This document shows positions 56,147 to 64,000 of a DNA stretch of 64,000 nucleotides, one piece after another. Both the position numbers and the translations under genes were made by a program. This DNA is from Brachynemurus nebulosus (lineage: Eukaryota > Arthropoda > Insecta > Neuroptera > Myrmeleontidae). The number at the start of each line of letters is the position of its first letter. Position 1 is the first letter of the stretch. The notes beneath the pieces are model-generated. The model had not been told where the DNA came from and ran no database searches. It saw only the letters and a list, made by a program, of their open reading frames with translations. The stretch spans positions 12,776,209-12,840,208 of the forward strand of contig JAPWDM010000015.1 in assembly GCA_035578155.1 (NCBI GenBank), read 5' to 3'.

Positions 56147-57669
56147 ATGAACATGACGAGCCCTAAAAACAGTGCTAAAATTGCGGAGCGAGCATTTATT
56201 ATTGAATGTATTGCAATTTACAAACCATCCTTATGGAATTTAAAATCCAAAGAGTATAGTAATAGACAAAAAAAGAATGAAGGTTATGAAGTTTTACTTC
56301 GTAAATACAGAGAAAGTTACCCTGAAACAACGAGGGACGATGTAATCAAAAAATTCAATTCGCTCAGAACGAATTACCGAAAAGAAGTAAAGCGTATAAA
56401 AGATTCGAGACGAAATGGTGCTGGTACGGACGATGTCGAAGAGCCAACATTATGGTATTTCAAGGAAATGAGTTTCCTCGGCGATCGAGAGGTAGCTAAA
56501 AATTCTATAAATACAATAGAAGGAATTATGGAAGAGAAGGAAAATAATTCTCCAAATGATGTAAGTTATTCGCTTTAATTTTATTATCTGCTTAAATATT
56601 AAATACAGCACCAGTTTGTAACAATATCATATACGTATACGCATTTCAATCAAATAAAAGAATCTTATGATAATAATATATTAATAAAAATGAAAGTTTC
56701 ATGGATGTACATGATAACTGAATTAACAAAATTTGTTTTGCCATGGCACTTTTCCCTCATTGACAAAATAGTTACAGAAATTATCTCTTATAAATTTACT
56801 ACGTTCCGATGAATTTCTTGAGTGGGAGCCCTGTATTCTTAGTAATTGGTTTTTTTCTCTCCAGGAACCTAAGATTACTCTTCTCGTTTCCAAATCTTCG
56901 GTATCCAATTGGCCTATGTTGCAATAAGATGCTTGCTTCCTTTTTCTTAAAAAATTATGCAAATAGCAACAAGTTAAAACTACTATACTTGCTTTTTCGG
57001 GAGCTAAATTAATACTTCTTTGAAATATTCCAAATTTTGAATTTAAAATTCCGAAAGTATTCTCCACTATTCGGCGAGCGCGGCTTAGACGATAATTGAA
57101 AATTCTTTGGTTTAATGTTAATCCTATTTGACTCCTGCGTCAGACACACGGCCTTTCATGCCGACATCTACAATTATAAATTCGTAATTGGCATTTACTA
57201 CAGCCAAAATTACAATGCTGAAAAAGTTTTTATAATTGTAGTAGAGAGAACCTGAATCTGGTGGTTTCTTAATTGCGACATGTTTGCCATCTATAGCCCC
57301 AAGACAATGTGGGAAATTCCAATATTCCTCCAATTCTTTAGCTATATTTTTCCATTCTTCTTGTGTACGGGGCATCTATAAATAGACAATATTTTCATTT
57401 ATTATACACATGTAAAAAGTATACTATAATAATAAAATGATTTTTATTCTAGATTGTACAATCAAACGTTGAATCACTGGAAAAAGAAAAAATAAAGCCG
57501 GTATCCAAAAAGAAGAAAAAAATATTCAAGAGGAACTAATGGTGTTAGCATGTAACTGTCTTCAGTCCTCTGAAACCGAATATGATCAAATAGCTAAAGC
57601 TTGGGCAGTAGAATTGCAAAAATTATCTCCACAGCAACAAGTACATGCCAAAAAAGCTATATATATATA
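56147..57669 (+). pseudogene. Harbinger accessory MADF-domain protein, spliced, one frameshift
   Basis: The ATG at 56147 (MNMTSPKNSAKIAERAF) follows a likely 66-bp leader intron (56070-56135). Exon 2 (56147-56560) encodes a MADF domain: FIIECIAIYKPSLWN, YEVLLRKYRESYPETTRDDV, FNSLRTNYRKEVKRI, LWYFKEMSFL. A donor gtaagt at 56561 and acceptor ttattctag ending at 57452 define an 892-bp intron that joins in phase to IVQSNVESLEKEKIKPVSKK. A one-base indel in the following A-run shifts the frame before a BESS-like end, EYDQIAKAWAVELQKLSPQQ, with TAA at 57667. The protein normally binds DNA and recruits the nuclease to the element. The intron contains transposase exon 2 on the opposite strand. Confidence 0.75.
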
Positions 57670-58458
57670 ATATTATACGAAGGGCAATTGGGGCATTTGT
57701 ATGAAAACTCTGTAATAATTAATTCGCCTCTCACGAGCTTCTCCTCCTTTCCTACCATTATTTTAAGCGCATCTCCTAATTCAAGCCAACAATATTGTGA
57801 AGAATATTCAACTGAATATACTGAAGAATGTACTGAAGAAGCTTCAGTTTCAAATTTTTTTCTACTTTTCAGTAAATATTTTCTACTTTTCAGTAAATAT
57901 GAAGATTTATTGTTTTCACTTTTTTTTTTAAATTACCTTTATGAATATATTATAAAATATAGGAGTGTACGTATTTATTTATTATTATTTTTTTTAAGTA
58001 AATACAAAAACCATTGTAATTATATAGTTTTTTTTCTTACCTGTATGAAATTCTTCAATCCTTCTATTATTGCATTGCACGTTTCCATTACTATGATTCC
58101 GATACTTTGAGGAGATACTGCACTAATGAATTTTAGATCTTCAAAGGAATTTCCGGTGGAAAGATATCGCAATGTAATGGAAAGACGCATCTCGCATACA
58201 AGTATCATTTTTTTTTATCTTGGGTTCGATCAAAGTCAACAATGTACAAAAGTCTGAACTATCTAAACGTAGAAAATTTTCATAATCATTTGGTTCGGTA
58301 ACTCTGAAATAGTTAAGCAAATTTTCATGAGTATATTTATGTCTCTTCATGTACCATTCCTTCATCCATCTTCTTTTTTTCTTTTCTTTTTTATTACAAA
58401 GAGCAAAAGCAATAGCTACGTCTTTATCACTCAGCATTTTGAATGCTAAATACAACAA
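56723..58458 (-). pseudogene. PIF/Harbinger DDE nuclease, spliced, frameshift and core deletion
   Basis: Exon 1 (58458-58041) reads RRWMKEWYMKR, NLLNYFRVTEPNDYENFLRL and LIEPKIKKNDTCMRDA. After a frameshift near 58200 it continues RLSITLRYLSTGNSFEDLKF and IIEGLKNFIQ. A consensus donor cag|gtaag (58041/58040) and acceptor tttatag|ATG (57376/57375) remove 665 bp and join FIQ to MPRTQEEWKNIAKELEEYWN. Exon 2 continues FPHCLGAIDGKHVAIKKPPD (first catalytic Asp) and FIIVDVGMKGRVSDAG. There the frame breaks and about 40 residues, normally carrying the second Asp, are absent. It resumes FNYRLSRARRIVENTFGILN, with the Glu of the triad, and LTCCYLHNFLRKR. The enzyme is therefore inactive. Confidence 0.85.
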
Positions 58459-58994
58459 TTGAATTATTATTGCACAATATTTGTATTTAAATTATTGTAC
58501 AATTTTTTTTACAAACTATTGAACTGTCTGTAGAAGAGTTCAATAAATTGCACAAACTGATTGCACAATATTATTGAGCGTGTAGGGGCCGCTTAAGTTG
58601 TAATACAAGTGACCGCATTCCATTAGGAAAAATTTTACACACTGTATGACACTGTGTTACACTGTCTACTTTTTTCACTAATGGAACATAAACTTTTATT
58701 GTGTTTCTGCAGAGGGCAGCATAGACAAAATTACTAGATTTTAAAAAAAATAGATTCAGCCTGCTTTTTGAGATTACCAATTACATGTATAATTTAATAA
58801 AAAGCAGATAAAAGGTTAGTTTCGCAATAAAATTTAACAAAATTAGTTTTTTGTGAAAAAAGAAAGTACAAAAATCATGAAAATTTGGTTGGCATTACTT
58901 TTCTCCTAAATGCACTGTGTTACACAGCAGGTGGATGGAACTTACATAAAAACAAAATATACCTAGCAGTCCCCTTACTCCAGCAGGAGCAATA

Positions 58995-59148
58995 TATATG
59001 TGTAATATAATGCCCGCTACTGTACCTACTTCTTAACAATATAGTAACATATTGTAAACTTATTGTTGAACACAACTGTATCGATTAATCTAGAAAACGA
59101 ATAGTTAAAAGTGGAATAAAGAAGTCTTTTGATTAAATCGCTAAGTCA
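58995..59148 (-). repeat. Inverted copy of the repeat at 652-800
   Basis: It reads as the reverse complement of 652-800 from atgcccgctactgt to tcagcgaa, with about 85% agreement by eye. Confidence 0.7.
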
Positions 59149-59406
59149 GCGAAACGTTAAAAATTTGAAATCGAACGATCAATGCGCGAAGTAAGGGGAG
59201 TACCCGAGCGAGCGTGGCTTGAGGTCCAGAAACGGGTCGATATGAATTCATTCCGTACTTAGATTTCATAATGCAATTTGGTATTTAGATTCCGTAATGT
59301 AATGTTGTAAAGTACTTTTAAAATGTAAAGTCATTTTGTGTAGTGCGTTGTGTAATCCCTCCAGGAGAGAGGTAATATGTATTTCCTTCCCTAACAATAT
59401 CTTTTT

Positions 59407-59540
59407 GTGTGTGTAGTTTGATCCGTGGACGCACTTTGATTTTTGATATAATGATTAATTTTCTGTAATTATTAGATAAAAATTTGAGTAAATTTTATGA
59501 AAGAATGTTGTATCATACACGGATCAATCTACTCACACAC
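59407..59540. repeat. 134-bp stem-loop repeat
   Basis: gtgtgtgtagtttgatccgtg (59407-59427) pairs with cacggatcaatctactcacacac (59518-59540), apart from small differences. It is probably a tiny MITE; no clear duplication flanks it. Confidence 0.65.
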
Positions 59541-60951
59541 GTTTTAATTTAAATTAAGATTTTATATTGTATTTCTTACTATTGAAGCTTAAATTTCATT
59601 GTTTTAATATAATAACAAATTATTAAAGTTTCTGCTTTAAAAATAAATTCATGTTTTGCAATGTTCTACAATATTGTTCCCATTTCTAATAGTTCGCGCG
59701 AATGATTGTTTTGACGCTCGGTATAGGTATATACACAAATATATGATTTTTTGTAAACTATTTAATTTTAATATAATAAACCTTTATTTTATTGTTAACT
59801 GATAACAATTGTTTTATTTAGAAATTCGAGTAATTATAGTACACGCTACCTTATATATCTTATAAGTATTCAAACATATTTATACCTGTTTAGGCTTAAT
59901 CTTTTACATATGGGGGTGTCGGTGGAGTAGTTCGAATCAACCACTGAAACTACCCCTTCCTTACAACCCCCAATATATTACATTTATGGTGGCACCAGTG
60001 GTATCTTAACTCAACCACCCTTCTCTTACACATGTATTTTACATATGTATGCATATACCCCTCTGACAGTCAAAAACTCGTACAATGGGTTTCCAAAAAT
60101 TAGTAAAATTTTTGTTTGATATTACCATTGTTATTATTAATGTCACGTGTATTTAGAATAGTCTTTTAAAATGTTTATCAATGTTCCTGGGACATACTTT
60201 TTGTTTTATACCTTTCTTAATTTTTATAACGTTACGACCGTTACGAACGAACTGGCCTGCTATCTACTGGTAAATTCATTAAAATTCACTAGCAAACATA
60301 CGTGCTTTTTGTAACAAACACAACAAACGTTTATATTTAAATGATTTAAAATAAACAGTTTAAATAATATGTAGCTAAATTAGCAATTTACTTAAATTTG
60401 TGCAAAAGTTAATTAAAATATCGCCGTTTACTTCATTTTGCGAAAACATTTCTTAATACGGTAATCGTTTTTACTTCGGTACCGTCAGTTGGGGCGAATG
60501 TAGACAATTTTTTCAGTTTTTTGGCAATAAATTGTTTCGAGTTTATCTAAAAAATTCTAAAAAAATAATTTAAATGCTTTAATATCACGAGCATATAGGA
60601 CAGTAACAACATTTTTTTTTTTTTTTTTTTGGTTATATAGTGTCTAGATTCGCCCCTATGTATGGGGCGAATCGAGACAGTGCTTTATTTGCAATATAAA
60701 TCACATTCAGTCATGCATATGGGTAAACTCAGACATAAAAAGATAAAAATAGCTGAATTTCCAAACTGAAAATTCGCCCAACTAAATAACTGCATCAGCG
60801 AATGACTTTTGATGGGTGGAATAAAACATTTGGATTTAAATGAATTTTATTTCGATTTGCCTTTGAGTCTATTATGCAAGGTCGATTTGGGAATATGGAA
60901 ATATTCAGCACCTTGTCTGAGCGATTTTCCTTTATTTTTAATATCGAAAAG

Positions 60952-61214
60952 CAGGGGCGCAACAACTACATATCTATATCTATAGGGGTCCAACAAAAAT
61001 TTAAATCATCAAATTTTTTTATAACGCAGTTCTCCGATAACAATGGAAAATGTTGTAATAAAATGTCTCCGAAAATTTGATTTTCAAATAAAAACTATTA
61101 GTAAACCACTAAAAAATTTTACTTTTTAATATAAATAAAATAAATTGGAGGAAAATTTCCAGCTAATTTTAGGAGGTCCGGACCCCTTGGACCTTCCCGG
61201 TTGTTGCGCCTCTG
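60952..61214. mobile_element. hAT MITE nested in the mariner-like element
   Basis: The ends caggggcgcaacaac and gttgttgcgcctctg are inverted with one mismatch. The 8-bp duplication TCGAAAAG is perfect (60944-60951 and 61215-61222). It is 263 bp and non-coding. Confidence 0.93.
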
Positions 61215-61433
61215 TCGAAAAGAACCCATTTTTTCTTATCTAGACTACAGTTTATGTAGTTTATACTCACTTTCTTTTTATACTGACGCAACATGGTGTA
61301 TGAATTCGCCTCACCTATAGACAGTTTTTTGTTAATCAATTTATAAAAAAAAAAAAAAATTAAGCACAATACAGCTTTCATTTTTGGTACATATATTGTC
61401 AAAAAAACGCCAAACATGTTGTTGCCGGTCCCT

Positions 61434-61437
<4 letters not shown>

Positions 61438-61523
<86 letters not shown>
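61438..61523. repeat. (TA)n microsatellite
   Basis: About 85 bp of TA within the mariner-like element. Confidence 0.97.
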
Positions 61524-61524
<1 letters not shown>

Positions 61525-61912
61525 CTGTTTTTTTTTGTACAGCAGTTTCTTTACAAGATTTCAAAACGCGCGTTATTTTTAAAAAATATAAACAATGCGC
61601 CTGTAAAATAATAAAATACAAAGAAGTCACGTTCACCGCTTTTCTTTGATGACTAACTCATAACTGACAAAATTCAGTAGCATAAATTGATCTATGACCT
61701 TGTACGGTCATAACACTGACGACGAAATATCGAGAGGCAGCTCTGTCTAGATTCGCCCCTACTGTCTCGGTTCGCTCCAACTGATGGTAGCTATTTGGTT
61801 GTTATTTTTCTTGTTTCATTAGGCGCCATTGTTATCAAATTTTCTAATAATCAGTTTAAGTTATTATCATTACAATTTTTTAGTGATGCGTATTACCATT
61901 ACAATTTTTTCA

Positions 61913-62003
61913 GTTTCGGCTGATTTTCGGCCGAAACCGAAACTATAGCCGAATCTAGTTTTTTTGGCCGAAACCGAAACCGAAGGTTCGGTCGGTCACT
62001 AAC
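61913..62003. repeat. TTCGGCCGAAACCGAAAC-rich hAT-type end
   Basis: Repeated gccgaaaccgaaac words and the terminus ggttcggtcggtcacta resemble a hAT end with subterminal repeats. The left boundary (perhaps tagtgatgcg near 61882) and the duplication are not clear. Confidence 0.45.
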
Positions 62004-63100
62004 TATTTTTAACACATTAATTGTAGCACTTACAAGGGGAGTATCAAACATGGGAACCACGGATTTGGGAGAAATTAATATATGTTGTGGAATATATTTC
62101 TCTGAGTATTGTAGTGATAATAATTTAGGCCAATGCGACTTTATTTAGAAATTAAACGCACGAAAAATTTCGAATAACATATCGTATTTGATATGTATCA
62201 GTTAGTTGGTATTGTCTGCAACAAGGGCGGCTGGTGGTGTGGTTAGTGTCTGCTCTCATCTATGTAACTTTTTTTAATATACAGACGGAAAGGTTCTATG
62301 TTCGAATCTATGCCTTTGCAACATAAATAATTCTCTTTTCAATTTTTTTTTAATTTTTCCAATATTGTACAATGGTCAATTACACTGACGATGCTATAAT
62401 TTTTTTTTTAAATGGAGATGTTGTGGTATTCTTTTTTATGTCATTATTATGCTATAATTATTTTCTGAAAAAGGAGATGTAATATTTTTTGTACATGTAT
62501 TTTCTCTCTTTTCCTCTTATATATTCCTCTTTTTTTGTACAAAATTATCAAGATACGAGGTCTAATTAGTAACTTAAACTTTAAACGCGTTTTTCTGGAA
62601 ACTACATTTTTCAACCCCTCATAGGCACATAGCGGGTTACCTATAGGTTGATAATCTATTTGATTTTTTTTTTTCAAATGAAAATTGCCGCCACAATCGT
62701 GGGCACCAATATCCGCCCTTTTTTAAAGACACTTTTTTCAAAAAATTATAATAATTATAAAAAATAAATAAAAACGAATAAAAAAATATTTTTGTATTGT
62801 TAAATAGTGGTATTAATCAAAAAAAAATTCATCCCCATTCCTCCATCCTATCCATCCGAAAAAGAATCGCAAAAATTGACTATTTTTCGACCGATCACAT
62901 TGTGATGGTAACTTAAACAATATTTATTGTATTATATGTATTATATTTTAAGAAATAATAACATAAAGATATCATAACTAGAAATTACTCAATATTGTTG
63001 CAAAAACAATGTAATTATACATTTTTAGTGCAAATCCCCAATACTACATTTGTGCAGAGCCACATCTACCTAAATATAGTAAGAAATACTTGAGGGCATA
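62004..63100. other. AT-rich DNA, mostly without features
   Basis: Apart from the tRNA-like motif at 62231-62308 nothing is recognised. Confidence 0.5.
62231..62308 (+). other. tRNA-like A/B-box pair, possible SINE head
   Basis: ggtggtgtggttagtgtctg (62233-62252) resembles a tRNA D-arm/A box and gttcgaatc (62300-62308) a B box, with an extended spacer of about 50 nt. The arms do not pair as a tRNA. A T-rich tail follows near 62340. Confidence 0.35.
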
Positions 63101-63104
63101 AGAG

Positions 63105-63353
63105 GGGTATCCAAATATATATGCTGGTCTAAAAATCGTTATAACACTTTCAGTGTCTATAGCAACTGGAGAAAGTAGTTTCAGCAAATTGAAGCTTATA
63201 AAAACCTATTTGAGAAATGCTATGCAACAGTAAAGACTTACTAACTTAAGCATTATTTCCATTGAGCGTCAAAGGGCTTTTTCGATTTCTTTTGATTATA
63301 TAATTAACACATTTGCAGCAAAGAAGGCTCGAAAGAGTTTAATTAATGTATAG
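63105..63353 (+). pseudogene. hAT transposase C-terminal dimerisation region
   Basis: One frame reads GYPNIYAGLKIVITLSVSIA, then GESSFSKLKLIKTYLRNAMQ, a stop after QQ (taa near 63231), RLTNLSIISIERQRAF and INTFAAKKARKSL before a TAG at 63351. This is the conserved dimerisation helix block at the C terminus of hAT transposases. The usual Glu-Arg of the SxxSxxERxFS motif is Glu-Ser here. No catalytic domain lies upstream, so it is an isolated fragment, probably from the same superfamily as the nearby MITEs. Confidence 0.8.
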
Positions 63354-64000
63354 AATAGTATGTTTTTACTTTATTGTTCTTTTCCATTAAATTTTAAAAA
63401 GTGTATATGCGTTATAATTATAAAAGTACTTAAACCTTTCTCTATAATTATTACTTATTCATTTTTGGCACCTTTTTGAATACAAGTATAATATGTGTTA
63501 TGAAAATGAAATACTATTTAATTATAAAATAATACTGTAATCTCTAATTTGGTTTTTCTCAACCTCACATAGCATTAGACCTTTTGGTAAATCAGGTACC
63601 CTCGGAGAGGGCGCCAACAGCAAAGCTAGTTAATTTTAAACGAAAAATGTTAATATTATTTTTATTAATAGTAAGAACACTTTAAAATTGTATTGACCAT
63701 TGTTTATAATTATAACTAATACTATTTTTCATAGGCTGTTGGTCACTTGCGCGCCGCGGTTAACCGACCTCATGCTAGTGGCTAGGAGAGACATTTGGTT
63801 TTTGTGATTTAAATTTTGTTAACGACATTTCACTATTTTTCAAGCTGTTCAAAACAAAAATTTTTAGAAAATTCAATGATCAAAATTCATGTGCAATTTT
63901 AAATTTAACAGTTAGAAACATTAAATTTTTTTTTTAAATGATTGTAAGCTGTATTTGAGTAAAGAAAACTTATGTTAACAAAAATTTAAATTATGTAACA
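63354..64000. other. AT-rich DNA to the window end
   Basis: A GC-richer patch (gcgcgccgcggttaaccgac) lies near 63752. No gene or repeat boundary is seen. Confidence 0.5.

Larger units (their letters stand above)
55693..58593. mobile_element. PIF/Harbinger transposon with two interleaved genes
   Basis: Perfect 28-bp terminal inverted repeats (agcggcccctacacgctc + aataatattg) at 55693 and, inverted, ending at 58593. They are flanked by TAA at 55690-55692 and 58594-58596. ttgcgcaa and ttgtacaat words recur near both ends. It encodes a MADF protein (+) and a DDE nuclease (-), the usual two-protein PIF/Harbinger set. Both genes carry defects, so the copy is non-autonomous. Confidence 0.95.
58597..60479. 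other. AT-rich non-coding DNA with two repeats
   Basis: It contains the inverted partner of 652-800 (58995-59148) and a stem-loop repeat (59407-59540), listed separately. No gene is seen. Confidence 0.5.
60482..61787. mobile_element. Non-autonomous Tc1/mariner-like element
   Basis: The terminal inverted repeats ccgtcagttggggcgaatg and (inverted) ccatcagttggagcgaacc are flanked by TA at 60480-60481 and 61788-61789. A gattcgcccct / ggggcgaat motif pair recurs just inside each end (60648-60672, 61748-61760). There is no transposase. A hAT MITE and an 85-bp TA tract lie inside. The superfamily is inferred from the TA duplication. Confidence 0.75.

Noticed and set aside
59930..59950. gttcgaatc B-box-like word
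   Set aside because: No A box at tRNA-like distance upstream, so not called a tRNA or SINE.

Overview
This window is eukaryotic and very probably insect. It is strongly AT-rich, and no intact host gene was found. It carries CR1/Jockey-group, I-clade and R4/Dong-clade LINEs, a Ty1/copia element primed by half of an initiator-Met tRNA, hAT, Tc1/mariner, piggyBac, PIF/Harbinger and Helitron DNA elements, and satellites built on GGTTAGGTTAG (the insect TTAGG telomere word). MADF/BESS, THAP and SWIM/YqaJ fragments are families that are greatly expanded in insects such as Hemiptera. The species itself cannot be read from the sequence. The region looks like gene-poor, repeat-dense, possibly heterochromatic DNA.

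Layout. 1.4-8.6 kb: a hAT element with a near-perfect 8-bp target duplication, holding piggyBac remains, a degraded minus-strand LINE and a mariner element. 8.6-10.2 kb: a BESS-type remnant and a broken SWIM/YqaJ-type gene. 10.85-21.54 kb: a copia element (LTR 379-383 bp, TSD TTGAT) interrupted by two LTR-like insertions and a TIR element that itself contains a MITE; subtracting these leaves about 5.5 kb. 21.6-22.3 kb: a small unassigned gene with two in-frame stops behind a tandemly duplicated TGACGTCA/TATA promoter-like region. 22.3-26.3 kb: AT-rich DNA with tandem repeats and palindromes. 26.3-30.8 kb: an intact two-ORF CR1/Jockey-group LINE. 30.8-38.5 kb: three same-strand R4/Dong-like retrotransposons separated by (TTA)n tracts, one of them with an intact ORF of about 1330 codons. 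39.8-42.8 kb: a probable Helitron whose TA tract was hit by a solo LTR and which carries a hAT MITE with eleven TATCGATA motifs. 42.8-43.7 kb: another hAT MITE. 45.1-46.4 kb: a 74-bp satellite. 47.3 kb: a THAP fragment. 48.1-55.0 kb: an intact I-clade LINE on the minus strand. 55.7-58.6 kb: a PIF/Harbinger element whose two genes are interleaved on opposite strands. 60.5-61.8 kb: a TIR element with a hAT MITE inside it. 63.1 kb: a hAT dimerisation-domain remnant.

The coding content is therefore mobile-element proteins, not a host pathway. The value of the window is its stratigraphy: many insertions have boundaries proved by terminal repeats plus target duplications. The strongest leads are (i) the microsatellite-bounded Dong-like array, (ii) the hAT MITE loaded with DREF-type TATCGATA sites, (iii) the interleaved Harbinger gene pair and (iv) the small unassigned gene at 21.9 kb.
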